Source: Lingula anatina
Taxonomy: Eukaryota; Brachiopoda; Lingulata; Lingulida; Lingulidae
Direction: 5' to 3'
NCBI RefSeq assembly: GCF_001039355.2
Contig: NW_019775608.1
Coordinates: 64,001-103,737 of the forward strand
DNA length: 39,737 nt
Shown here: positions 1 through 11,665 of the stretch, one piece after another
Layout of the letters: the number at the start of each line of letters is the position of its first letter
Position numbering within the stretch: position 1 is the stretch's first letter
Notes under the pieces: model-generated
What the model was told of the DNA's origin: nothing
Databases searched by the model: none
What the model saw: the letters and a program-made list of their open reading frames with translations, nothing else
Program-made: the position numbers and the translations under genes

Positions 1-457
1 TTATATCAACTTACAAACCTACAAAACAAATATTGCTTGACAAGAGATCTTCATAAAATTGAGATAGCAACAAATAAAATTAGATCATATCAATGAGTAC
101 CCAATACATATTCCTGCACTTCTCCACATTGTAAAGGATAGGTCACTGAGTAGTGATAGTCATTAGTGTCTATGGTACTTACTAAATTTTAATTGAAAAT
201 GCTTAGAATGTTCAATCTCCCTACTTTTTGGATATTTATCTTTTTCACACAATAAAAACAGTTAACTTTCTGACTCCTTTTATAATAATTAATTCATGTG
301 GTTCACATTTTTGGGGTAATTACCATATTTTTCCTTGTTTGCTATACTATACATTTTCAAACATCTTTTTTCACATTATAACTGGTGTCTCCCTCTTTTT
401 TCTTTCTCAAATTCTGGACAGAGTTACACTATTAGTAATTAAATATCACTGACTTAC

Positions 458-1524
458 AGTTTTGACCCCAGTCTTTCTTTGAGTTTTTGCAATTCTTCAA
501 ATGGCATGTGAGACAATTCTTCTTTTATGGCTGCCTGGAAATATTAGGTTTAGAATCAATCACAAAACTACAAGGCTGTTTGCATATATTCTGACCACTG
601 TATCTGTCCATATATTCGTTGTTGCCATCAGACACATCTTTTCTTTACTGAGTAAGTAACAAATTATATTATTTGCTTTATATTTGCCCAATTGCTTTTT
701 TTGGTAAAAAGGAAGGTTGGTTTAAAAGCCAACATGGTTGGGTTCTTTTCCAAGTCATTTAATCTTTTGTGCTATCTGCATGTACTAGTATTTGTGTATT
801 TTGGTGATGTTCAAGGCTTGTCCAAGTGCCAAAAAGTACTTTTTTTACTTCAAATTTGCTCAGTTGCCGAGTTGCTTAATTTGGTAAAAATGCAGATGCA
901 GTTAAAATCAGCTTGATAGGTAAAAGGTTTCACAATTGTTATGGAACACTTCTGGTGTTTTACAACCTTGTTGTCCAATGTTTGCTTAATCTGTTTATAT
1001 AATAGGCTGTGTAAGAGCCTGTGACATGTCAGTAAAATTGTTGAAATAATACTAAAATACAATATCAACCTTAAAATTTTGTCATCGTTAATTATTTTGA
1101 CATATTTTCTGCTGAAGTAATTTTTTCACTTTGGAAAGTTCACCAGAATACAAAATAGACTAGTTTCAGTTTGAAAAATTCTCTCATCGTGCATAGTCAC
1201 ATTGTCCACCCAAGCTGAAAGGCAAAAGAACTTGAGGTAAGAGAGCCTTGCTGATAACAATCTTGATTGGAAAAATAGTGGGTCCCTTTGGACAGTTACT
1301 TGTGTGTTTCCACACATGTACACGTAGGCATCTAAACGGGCTGTCTACAGAATCTTTTACAACATTTTGGAAAAATATATGAAAATATTGTTTGGACAGT
1401 ATCGTATACCCACCAGCTCTTCTGGTTCTTCTTCTTGTTCTTCATCCTCATTTTCGCCTTGCTTTCCACTGTTCTCTCTCCATGGCACTATTTCAGAAGT
1501 GGCAATTTTGTCGTGTACATCCAT
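458..1524 (-). CDS. RRP36: RRP36 homolog, first two coding exons (copy A; continues off the left edge)
   Basis: The exons are 1524-1414 (ATG at 1524-1522, acidic N-terminus, donor GTGGGT) and 534-458 (MPFEELQKLKERLGSK, donor GTAAGT, phase 2). They match copy B at 15987-15877 and 14967-14891. There are three base differences: CAC/CAT His and GTG/GTT Val in the first exon, and AAA/AAG Lys in the second. All are silent. The next exon (14279-14356 in B) would lie left of base 1, so the gene is cut by the window edge and not visibly broken. Identification rests on the same RRP36 family motif as in copy B. Confidence 0.85.
535..1413 (-). other. RRP36 intron (copy A)
   Basis: This lies between the first and second coding exons. 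It holds no other reading frame I can support. Its counterpart in copy B is 14968-15876. Confidence 0.7.
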
Positions 1525-1525
1525 C

Positions 1526-3001
1526 CTATTCTAACAAGATTATGACAAATAGGTTTAGAACTGAACAGGGTTCTTGCCAATTTTGGTGTATAGAAAAATG
1601 CTTGTAAAACAAAGAGTAGCAAGTACCCCTCCAAAAGAGTCTAACATCTAAAGAAATTCACAGAAATATGTTATTTAGGGATGTATTTTTAAGTCTGGCA
1701 AACCTTTTAAACTTATTTTTATTTATCTCTTATAACAAATTAAAAGTAAAGCACTTGAGAGATTCATAGTAAATGGTCCCCTTTGAAATTGCAAGCTACA
1801 AGCCTGATAAGAGTGCTACATGTACATGGAATGCTACATGTACATTATCACGTTAAGATATCCAGCACTCGATATTAATGGTAGCTAAGCCCGCTAGCCG
1901 GGTTAGTAGACTACTAGGTCTGGCTTCCAGTGCCTTCCTACCAGTGGCCTGATCAGGCTACCTACAATTTTATAGATGTTTCCAAGATATTTCAACCATT
2001 TGAAACAATTTCTGTCTCCAATTTGTTGATTGTGCTGCATTTTTTGTTCAGACATATATTTAAACTGACTGTTAAAAACACCCTGTATGCCCAAATCAGC
2101 ACTGCAGTATTAATGATGATCTACCGTATTATCTAGTAAAAAGCACTTGTTACAATTTCTGTGCAATTCTTCAGACGTGTCAGATGACGCAAGAGGAAAA
2201 TTTATTTATGTAACAGGTATAAAGGTATACCTTACCTTAAAAGTATCATGATATTCCATTATTTGCAATTACGGGGACGTAAAAACCAACACAGTAAAAT
2301 TAGGTCAACATCATAAAAGCTTTTGGGTACTTTTGCAGTATTCCCCCTCCCTGTAACTCTTTGATTTTTAATGCTTATCAAAATTAAGTTATGTGGTCAC
2401 TTAATTAGTTTGATCAGTGCATCTGCTATTCAAAAAAATTACTATGGAAGTATACTAGCTTATTTTTTTCATCTTTTTTAAATAAACCTTTAGTTCTACA
2501 ACCAATGACACTTCAGCAAATTTTCACTTAGGCAATAACCTCAGCTCTCATAATATTTGGAAGGCATAAATTTTCATGTAAAAAAATCTTAAAATTAGTT
2601 TATGCATTGCCAAATTAATTTATCTGAGTAGCGCAGACATTGCTCAAAGTCAACACACAAATTCATTTAGAAAAGATGGTGCTGGTGGAAAGTAATGCCG
2701 CAAAACAGTTTTTGCCCCCCCCCCCCCCCCCAACACACATCATTAAAAAGTTATTTGTTAACAGTGTACAACTTGAAAAAAAAAAAAAGATTTTGGAATA
2801 GGACAAGTCTATTTTGACACCTTTTGTGCGACTGGGCAAGTGCCTGAATCAAGTCCTGGTATAAACCAGCATATTCTTCCAAAAACCTTGGGCTACCAAT
2901 GGCTCACTAGTACCAGTACCACGTACATCTTGGCAGCTGGTAGCCCTGCAGCGGGCCCTGATTTCTTGCGACATACACACAGTCACTAACACCTACCTTA
3001 C
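1526..3001 (-). other. RRP36 leader intron (copy A) with a copy-specific block
   Basis: This is the intron between the untranslated leader exon and the ATG exon. About 1695-2733 is absent from copy B. That block includes paired TACATGTACAT motifs near 1820-1845 and a run of C at 2715-2731. No coding sequence was recognised in it. Confidence 0.65.
2715..2731. repeat. Poly-C tract
   Basis: A run of C at the right border of the block that copy B lacks. Copy B has a short CCCCTCTCCCC-type tract nearby instead. Confidence 0.9.
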
Positions 3002-3184
3002 CTTATCGTAAAACGGCTTTCCTATAACGTGATTACAAATAACTAAACACAGACAGAGGCGTTAAAATAGTTCACATGCTCTCGTGGAGTATTTTGCAAT
3101 TTATGATCTCTGTATTAAAAAGAGTGCTCTTTTACTTTGGAGGAAAAAGAATTTGTCTTCAAGGGCGGCTTTGTACGGTGACTG
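3002..3184. promoter_or_regulatory. Divergent promoter with both non-coding first exons (copy A)
   Basis: This is the counterpart of 16498-16672. The minus donor AAG|GTAAGG ends the RRP36 leader exon at 3002, and the plus donor CTG|GTGAGT ends the rightward gene's first exon at 3184. Both donors are intact in both copies. Copy A has a few extra bases (near 3075) between them. Confidence 0.58.
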
Positions 3185-3505
3185 GTGAGTAATTTTTTTG
3201 CAAATTAAACTATAGCACAAGTGGAAGCCAATGTAGAAGGGGCAAGCGATTATCTTGAGCTATATTCACAAAATATCTGGGGTTATTATTCTTATTTGGG
3301 CCCTCTTATTTAACAAGTAAATGTGGAAAATTCTTTCGCAAAGCTGACATCTGCCTCAAACATTACGTTTTATTTTAAGTTCATATTGCCGTCAATTGTG
3401 GTTTTACTTTTGAATTAGATTTACTTAAACTCTGTGCTTAGGAGATATATAACCAATCATAACCCTCTGTTAAATGTATTTTATATCTAGTTAAGCTTGG
3501 GTTAA

Positions 3506-5145
3506 ATGCCGACGAAATTACAAGGGTAAGTGTTGTGATACGAAACTGTCAATAGATGGCCGTACTAGTCTGAAGCCGCAGTTCCAATTAGTCTTAGGTT
3601 TGGGGGCACTCGTCTTGCCCAAATTGGAACGTACGTGCCCAGTTTCATCAACACTGCATGGATTGGGCTTTTGATGGAATAAGTCTATCCATTAGATAAA
3701 ATTGTTGCAATCTGGGCAGTTATCTTGTGGGTAATATTTTCAAACACTAAATATTTTTCTCTGATATTGCAATATCCAGTGGCAATAATAATAATAACAA
3801 TAATAATATTATTATTTATTTCTAAAAAACCACACTACACTACTCAGAATTACAAGTGATTACACAAATACTAAACACTGAGGTGATCGAATAAAACATT
3901 AAAATGATAAATACTGGTTATAATAGTAAAAGTCTAAATAATGAAACTTTTTATGATAAAATGACTGCTATCCTGTCCATAGGATAACATTTTTATTTAA
4001 TGGAAAGTGCTATTCATAGGATAAAGATATCCAGTTTTGGTGAAAATGGGCTCTATGGTTAACAGGTGTGAAAAGCAGACAATTTTTATTTTATTCAGCA
4101 AAACTTTTTTTCAAATCATTTAAATAGATTGATAAAGTAAAAGCCACATTGGGTAGTTAATTAAGGGGTGACATGAGATAATTGAGAATAATTTAGATAA
4201 AGGAACAAAGTGTAAAAATTAAAACATTTACCACTTTTTTAAACTTACCTGAGTACAAGTAATACTGTCTGATCATATAAACAGGTAAATGCCATGAAAT
4301 AATGCAGCCTAAAATAATCTAATACCAAGCCCACCACCTGCCAATCATGTTCTGTTTTAATTAACTTGGATTTTAATATTCAGTAATAATAATTGATATA
4401 AGATTTACACTAACCAAATCCATGTTGTTTGGCCTATTGATTTACTGAAAGTTATACTTTTAAAAATTTGTAACCTTCAACCTGTTCATAGTTATCCCAG
4501 TAACCTAGTTTTGCGTGCATTTTTTCCTGTGCTAAAGTGGATAGGATAAGTTTTATTTCTTCTGATAGGTGGCGCTATCATTAATTGGAAAATACAGACC
4601 TGTCCACGACTGTTACACATTGGTTGAGACCCTTGCAGTATATCATGGTAATTTTTCTTTATTGTAGTCACACAGGCCTATTTTCTTTATTTTAATCATT
4701 ACTGATGGTGGTAGTGGCCTATGGTTTAAGTTTAATGAGATACTACAATTGGCAAAAATAACATGGAATAAAGAAGTGAGGAATACTAACATTCTTTGAC
4801 AAATAAGCTTATGGAATTAATTTATCAGTTGTAAGACCTGTGGAATAGCAACATTCTTTGACAAATAAACTTATGGAATTTATAACTTTTATTGTCATAA
4901 AAGTTTGTCGTCCTGTCTGTTTTTTAAAATAATTTTTATAATTTTGAAAAAGACATGGATTAAAGCAATGAGTATATTTTTTTTGTTTTTGTTACATCAT
5001 TTTTCAAAAAAAAAAAAGTTTTGAATGCTGACGTCATCCCAAAATAGTAATAAAAAGAGCAAAGCCATTTATAATAAGAACAAAAAGAAAAATTATTTTT
5101 CATCAGATCTATTTACTATTTTCAGTAAAACATTTAAGGCATTTT

Positions 5146-5204
<59 letters not shown>

Positions 5205-8200
5205 GTTGATGTGTGCCAAATTATCTTAACTGAAAACTTTCCTTTTAAATACTGTGTTTTCTAATATACTCCAGTATGTATAAAAGAACCTTTCTAGGTT
5301 GATGTATGAGGCTCTATTATTATGGTCCAAACATAAGGTTTTGAAGCTTAGAGACATGGACAATCCCTTTCAAAATAGTAATTTCCCCTTGCATGTTGTG
5401 AATGATCAATCTCCTCTTTATGTAATTTAAGATTGAGTCAGCCCACTTTAAAGAAAAGAGACTTACTTCTATTACTAGTAACCCAAGCTTTTCATCCTAT
5501 GCAGAGTCATTAGATTACACTGAAGGCCATCAACCGTATTGTAGTCTTTTTTCCAGTATCTCCCACCAGCATTTTATAACAATACCCATATACAGTGCAC
5601 ATGTAGAGGTATACAAATTCCTGCAGAGGTGCTTTAGAATAGCTATATATCTAATTTTATACGTATAATACTTGATCTAGAGAAATAATACATGCCCCCT
5701 GATGTAAGAAGACCAGCTTAGGCATATAATTATCAAATCTGAGGAAAATTACTGTGGGAACAGCAGAAAAAAAGGACTATTCTATTCGATTCTGAGATTG
5801 TGGTACAAATATTGTGGTCCATCAGGTTTTAGTTGGTAATTGTTTTAATAGGGTTGGTCAACTGAATGACTGGGCTTAGAAGGGCCACTTAACCAGGATT
5901 ATCTATTCACATTGTAAGTAGTCTTTTTGTGGTAGTTACCCTTGAAGAACACCTGGCCTATTTTCCCACACTTTCAAGCTTGGTCCCCAGTAATAAGCCA
6001 TTCTAGCAGACATATTAAAGATGATTATAGGACTTTACATGGGTCAGGTAGAGTGACTATAGGTATGGGCTTTTGTCTTGCACCTGCATGCTGTGGGATG
6101 CTATTACAAATACCTTGAACAGTCACCCTGGGCAAAGCATTGTAATCCTTACTTGTTCTTGTTAATCTCTTTGAAAATTGCTGTAGTCCTGCCTCATTCA
6201 ACTGTTACATATTGGGTAGGTGTGACAAGGGCTTATGAACAGGAACTTTTGGCAATGTTGACTCTGGTGGTTAGTGTCCTATAAAACTTTGTCATTGTTT
6301 TTAGTAATCCTGTTTACATATAGGTTTATTAGTTCCAGGTGTGACACATATATTTTTAAGACTCAAGGTGATATGCGTATAGACCTATAAGACCAGGTTA
6401 TGTGAAAAGAAGTTTTAATGCCTAATGGATGTTCAAATGTTTTAATTTTCAACTTGTCGAAACTTGGTACTTTATAATTTATGGAATTTCCGAGCGCTTA
6501 TCTGCTATATGCTTAGTTTATAGACATGTAATGGAATTTGTAATTGATCACAAGAGCCAACTGAAAAGGTATTGATTTTTGGATGTCTCTCTGTCTTTAA
6601 GTGCCATGGGAAAAGAAACCCACTCACGTTCTCAACTTTGTGACAAATTTGCAACAGATGGTGGAGATCATATAGTCTCCTGTATTTACACATAAAAATT
6701 TCTCCTTGCTCTATAAAATGTGGGCATTCCTTTGAGGGAGATAAGTAATAGTGCCCAAGTAGTTATTATTCACTACTTGGGGCACTGATTCATTGTTGTG
6801 AAATGTAATTACTTTTCCAAATTTTTATAACAAGTTCTCCCAGTTTATTTTACCAGACACGGAATTAAGCATGTAATTTAAACTTTAAAAAACAAGGTTA
6901 TTTTTAATTGCAGTGTCTGTTGTTATTATGTACAGACACAGATTTGACTGCACGCAGGGTTATGTGCCAAACAGTTTGATTCAGATTAATTAATTAATTT
7001 GAAAGAAACATCATTTTGGTTTAATTGATTGAAATACAGCAATAAAAACATTTGAAAACAAACAAATTGTTTGGGCCATTTTCATAAACGTCTATCTTAC
7101 TGGAAGTATTGCCTTCTACCCAAAGTGCTACCCAAGTAACGCAAGATAAGCTCGCAATTAACTCTTAACACCTGTAGATGTTTCAAATATGTTTTATCCT
7201 CTTTTTAAATCTTGCTGTGTATAATCTTTACTAACTTTACTTGATATTTAAAGTAATGTTATCATAATTATCATAATTTCCATCTGTTTATTTCCCCCAC
7301 GTATGATCATTTTCATGATGCGCTTAACAGTACATTAGACAGATGATGAGGGATGCTTTTTTCCTGAGACAGGTGCTGTAAACAGTGCTGGTTCACTTAC
7401 ATTTGAAACCAATAGTGCTCAAACCAGTTATATGATCATATGATAAGCTGAATGACCAGCTTTGTGGCTGTTTGCCCCACTTGAATATTTTTACGTCAAC
7501 TCAAATCAACCAATGCAATGTTTTTTTTTACCTGTCTGAGAGCAGAAATGTTTATAAGTAGCAGGGCTTGCTTGGCGTAGACCCATCCCAGAGAAAATTC
7601 AATCACCCCCATCAAAGAATACCAACTGGTACACAAACTGAATTCATTGTCACCTTTAAAAAATTACTTAAATTGTGTTATATTAAACACATTGATGTTA
7701 TTCAAATCCTTGAGTGAATATTGAGACCTCCAAAAGTTGCTTATTACTTTGGTGATTACTTATTGGTTATTGATTTAAGATAATGACATAACATGTGAAG
7801 TGTAACTGTGATATTAAATGATATTTAAGTAGAATGGTCCCTTTCCTGTGGAGGCATTATTTTGTTCTGTGAATAATAGATACCTCAGTGGTCTCTATGT
7901 AATGCAATTCTTAAGTACCCAATATCTTTGACTTTGAAGTGGTGTCACACTGTCCGGATTCATTTCTAGGCCAGCATTAGTGGTATCTGTCACATTACGA
8001 GACTCAGGAATATATTGAGATAGTTTTCAACTACCGCACCTTCACGACTGCTACCAGTACATAAATGCTGTTTATAAACAGCGTCAGCCTCTGTTTATAT
8101 GCCACCAGGTAGCACTTTCCAGTGTTGAGCTAATTCATGTTACCTAAAGTGATACCCTTTTAGAGAAAAAATTACACATAATAAAAAGTAAACCAAGGAC

Positions 8201-11200
8201 AAGGACATTAACTTTGATCTAAAATTGTTATATATTTTTCTGAACAGCTCCTTATTTTCTTGAGTTCTGTCCAAAAGCCCTTCTTTTCATGAATGATCTC
8301 CTTTTATTGGACTGATCCTATAAGTGTGTAGACTCCTGTAGTTATCACCTGTGCCTGTGGTCATCGTAGCTGTCGCTGTGCCCCCTTTACTGATGAACAC
8401 CATAAAAAATTGCTTCTTTCCGTATTATACTCCTCATGGGTATAAAGCTCTCATGGATATAAAGCCCTATGCTAGTTACATTATCTGAATGTCCAGGGTA
8501 GCAGTATTACTATACACCATTAAATTGGTTATGATGATGTTGTTGAGCATAATGTATTTCATCAAATTGACCAAAATAACATTTTGTGCTTGTCATCAAT
8601 GAATTGTTGGTTCATCATTTTTTAACTGATAAGATGTCTTCTTAAGTTCTTACAGTTTTTTATTTCATTTAATGTCTGCCCATTTGGAAACCTTACTGCC
8701 TTATTTTTTCTTAAGCTAATAGACATACTTTAAATAAGCAGCTTAACATTTGCCCTATGATGCTGACTATCCTTTAGTGCTACAATTATAAGGGACCAGT
8801 AATTGTTTAAGTCAGAGAGGGGAGGGTGGAGAGGAAAATGCCTGTAATCCAAAGGTCCCATTCAGAATAGGGGACTAACTAGTCCCAGGGTCAAATATGG
8901 TGACCCACTACAAAACTTGCTTTCTAATCTGCTAATAGACACTGAATAGAGATTTCATGGCGAAGTATTCAAGTGGGTCGGCCATATTTGACCCTCAGAC
9001 TAGTTAGTCCCATATACTGAATGGGGCCAAAGAAAATTTCAAGCCCCACCCCTGTAACAGCATTGAAATTTTTCCATTAACCCACTTATGGATTGATAGA
9101 AAAATTTAAAAATTCAGCCCCCCCCCCCTCCTTCAATAAAGAATATATATGAACCGTGGAAAATTTATGTTTTACTTATGGCATGAGAAATATATCAAAA
9201 ACACTTCACTCATGTGGGCAATTCAATGAAAAAACTTCATGTGCAAATTGAATGGGTTTACAAAAAAAATTTTGAATGTTATCATTATTGTTTTTTCTCT
9301 TCACTGTACGCACTCTATATAGATAGTAAATACTACAGAATTTATTCATTCTAAAAAAAAAAGAAAACTTGTACAGGGTTACCAGCTTACTTGAAAATGA
9401 GGGAAAATGATTTTTTTCAAGGTCGGTGAATTGTCAGGGAAATAAGCATTTAAGTCAGAGAAAATTGAATATCAAACCCCCTTATCTCCCATTTTCAAAT
9501 TTCAAGACCCCCCTAATTTTCGCTTAAAAATTCCAGGGACCTCCAATGTTAGAAAGCTTGATGTCTGTGTTTAAGAATAAATGTCAATAGTGGGTGATTA
9601 AGAAGAACAAATATGATTAACAGAAGGGGGTCTTCATTAGAAACCATGGCAAAGATGCCAGGAAGATTATCAAGTTTCCTTCCCCTCCAACTTAAATAAT
9701 GACTGGTCCCTAAGTCCTACTTCACTACCTCTGAACATAAATTGGACCAACAATAAGTCTACCTTACAGCAAAACAAGACCCTGCTTAGAATGGTATAAG
9801 GTAAATAGTGGCTGAAACTGTACTATTAGCCTTGCAGGCTGTTTTGGTAAAATCTTTGGAGAGATTAGTTTACTTAGGTCCCTTTATTCTGAAACTTTCT
9901 CAAATGTGTCTACATTTGATTTACTCTGGTTTTATCAGTCTTAAGAAATCACAGAATGTTCTAAAATAATTTGATTTTATTCTGATAAGTACAATGCTAA
10001 CTGGTCCTGGAGAGACTACTATTTGATGTGTTGTTTGATGGCTAAGTTTCCACCTAGCCTGAAGGAAGGCTCATTTTGCTACTCCATTAATGGACAGATT
10101 GTTTCGAATGACTCTGGTTGCTTGTGGAACCATGTAGTACAATTATATTATCACCTATATAAACTTCTTGGCATCTTTGCCATGGTTGCTTATGAAAACC
10201 CCTTCTGTTAATCATATTTGTTCTTCTTAATCACCCACTTTTGACATTTATTCTTAAACATTTACATCAAGCTTTCTAACATTCTCAATAATAAACAAAG
10301 AATGTTCCTGATAAATAAGTGACTGGACTGGAAATTTTCAGTATTTCTATTTAAAACGATCTATTCCAGTTTGGAACATAATTCGTCCTTTATTCACAAA
10401 AGGTATAAAATGATCCTGTTATGACCCTGATGGTAGGTATGCCATTTTCCCCCCTTTCAACAAAAGCTGTGTTCCGCTAGTATGACCCTAAATAAGTACT
10501 ATTATATGTTAACTGTCACGAGTCTTGCAGGATGTCAGATTTTGTATGTTGTATGCTAAGAATAACTTTTCCATAATTTCTTTAAAGATAACCTTATTCT
10601 TTGATAGCTGATAAAGAAGGCAAAACACCCCAAGCAAATAAACTGGAACTTTTTATTTGCCTTAGGTAGTAAGAAGTCTAAAAGCTGCCACTTGATATTC
10701 CAAATGACAATATGGTTCTGATTTTGCATAAGAAATGCTGCTTCCTTTAGGCATTTTAGACCAAACATGCTTGATATGGGTCAGTTGAAGTTTTAAGTGA
10801 TTGAAAAAAATCCCTGGCTTTTATTTGCAGCAGTTGAAATTTATCTGCTGTATGAAGAGAATACCAATTGTGTACCTTGTCATGAAAAGAATTATCAGCT
10901 ACATGCTAATGCACAAGTGTAATGTAGCGTAGATATAATTTATTTTAAATGAAATTGTAAGTGCTTGTTTTTTCATTATCATAGATCAGAAGATTGTGCT
11001 GACATCCTTATTTATGGGAAATGAGTTTGGAAACATTGACATTAACTTGACATTACTTTCTCAATATCAATCAAAAATACTTTAATGTGATACAGATGAA
11101 ATTTTCACCTAGTTCTCTGAACTTAACACTTGGCAAAAAGTAACTTCTCAATGACTTCATTATTGACCACTTAATATGTACTCTTCTTTGTTTTGGCAAA

Positions 11201-11399
11201 AAGTTGCATTACTTTTCAATAACTTCATTAATGAACACTAATGTGCACTCTTCTTGGTTTTGGCAAAAAGTTGCATTACTTCTCAAGGACTTTATTAATG
11301 AACACTTAATATGTTCTCTTCAGGCTCTGGTCCCTTCTTTATGAGGTTGGTATCAGCCAGGCACTAGCACATGGAGCTCAGCAGCCAATTTGCTTGTAG
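3506..11399 (+). CDS. Unidentified spliced gene, partial exon model (copy A)
   Basis: These are the same exons as in copy B: 3491-3525 (ATG at 3506), 4598-4647 (or from 4569 using the stronger acceptor), 6602-6660, 10608-10665 and 11324-11395. The first three coding pieces are identical to copy B. In the fourth, one codon differs (GAT here, CAT in B). In the last, AGC/AGT is silent. If the third exon is read on past its weak GTGGAG donor, copy A meets TAG at 6673-6675 where copy B has CAG, so the true donor probably precedes this. No homologous family was recognised, and the model is a hypothesis from splice phases. Confidence 0.42.
3786..3822. repeat. AAT/ATT simple repeat
   Basis: Imperfect ATA/AAT triplets turn into ATT triplets, so the tract is partly self-complementary. 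The copy B counterpart near 17258-17298 has a different length. Confidence 0.8.
4784..4880. repeat. Short tandem duplication, about 63 bp period
   Basis: Two copies of a block containing TTCTTTGACAAATAA followed by TTATGGAATT. The copy B equivalent is 18252-18342, where the spacer is shorter. Confidence 0.7.
5150..5201. repeat. GA microsatellite (copy A)
   Basis: About 26 GA units in an intron of the plus-strand gene. Copy B has only about six at the matching place. Confidence 0.95.
8793..9710. mobile_element. Harbinger-like TIR element, about 0.92 kb (copy A)
   Basis: The left end GGGACCAGTAATTGTTTAAG is matched in inverse orientation by CTTAAATAATGACTGGTCCC at the right end. The inverted similarity runs for about 36 bp. 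TAA stands immediately outside both ends, a 3 bp target duplication of the TWA kind typical of PIF/Harbinger elements. No transposase reading frame was recognised, so it is non-autonomous or decayed. It contains a 175 bp miniature element (8854-9028) and the left arm of a second inverted repeat (9545-9670). Confidence 0.65.
8854..9028. mobile_element. Miniature inverted-repeat element, 175 bp (copy A)
   Basis: It has inverted arms of about 60 bp. The left arm begins GGTCCCATTCAG and the right arm ends CTGAATGGGGCC. Both arms share GGGACTAACTAGTC and AGGGTCAAATATGG, with small mismatches. AAA flanks both ends as a possible 3 bp target duplication. There is no coding capacity. The whole element could fold into a long hairpin. 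Confidence 0.75.
9545..10283. repeat. Long inverted-repeat pair (arms about 125 bp, copy A)
   Basis: Arms 9545-9670 and 10155-10283 are inverted copies of each other, sharing for example GTTAGAAAGCTTGATGT, TTTAAGAATAAATGTCAA and GGGTGATTAAGAAGAACAAA. The left arm lies inside the 8793-9710 element and the right arm outside it. They may therefore be two copies of one repeat family in opposite orientation, not the ends of one element. Confidence 0.7.
11132..11323. repeat. Three tandem units of 62-67 bp before an exon (copy A)
   Basis: Units start at 11132, 11195 and 11262. Each begins GGCAAAAAGT, contains ACTTCATTA or a close variant, then AACACTTAATATG or a variant and a CTCTTC stretch. The last unit ends in TTCTCTTCAG, the acceptor of the exon at 11324, so the repeats duplicate an intron end. 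Confidence 0.85.
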
Positions 11400-11605
11400 T
11401 TGTTGGACATGACACATGCAGCAGGCAAGTGATGCAAATAACATGTAAATGACAGTACCAAGTGGTCTTTGCAATGATGTGGTAAACCCCCCTCTTCATC
11501 CTTCAGCAGCTTGGCCACAAATACATCACAGGTATTTTCTAAAATGATAAAACAGATTTTGCAATCCCTGATTAATTTGATATATTTATGTGTCACATGT
11601 ACAGA

Positions 11606-11609
<4 letters not shown>

Positions 11610-11642
<33 letters not shown>
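11610..11642. repeat. CT microsatellite (copy A)
   Basis: A CT run shortly before the end of copy A homology. The copy B counterpart is 25573-25600 and shorter. Confidence 0.93.
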
Positions 11643-11645
<3 letters not shown>

Positions 11646-11664
11646 TATTAAGTGTAACACTGAG

Positions 11665-11665
11665 N
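11665..11665. other. Undetermined base, probable assembly join
   Basis: This is the only N in the window. It falls exactly where copy A stops matching copy B and unrelated sequence begins. That is what a contig join would look like. Confidence 0.8.

Larger units (their letters stand above)
1..11664. repeat. Copy A of a large direct duplication
   Basis: This segment matches 14434-25622 almost base for base, in the same order and orientation. Both include the RRP36 5' exons, the divergent promoter, the plus-strand exons and the same old transposons. The match is already running at base 1, so copy A begins before the window. It ends beside the single N at 11665. Differences are scattered substitutions, small indels, a 1.04 kb block present only here (about 1695-2733), a longer GA repeat, and the absence of the 546 bp insertion seen in copy B. 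Either allelic haplotypes joined in assembly or a recent tandem duplication would explain it. Confidence 0.95.

Noticed and set aside
4246-4305. Minus-strand segment with a strong donor (CAG|GTAAGT) and an open frame reading LHYFMAFTCLYDQTVLLVL
   Set aside because: No family was recognised, no second exon could be joined to it, and it lies inside an intron of the opposite-strand gene. A chance match to splice signals is likely.
5025-5264. Plus-strand open frame with an Arg-Glu repeat
   Set aside because: The repeat is the GA microsatellite. The copy B version differs in length, and there is no coding evidence.
9375-9540. Motifs CAGGGTTACCAG and GTCAGGGAAAT resembling a hAT-type repeat end
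   Set aside because: Only one end is visible, it lies inside another element, and no flanking duplication was found.
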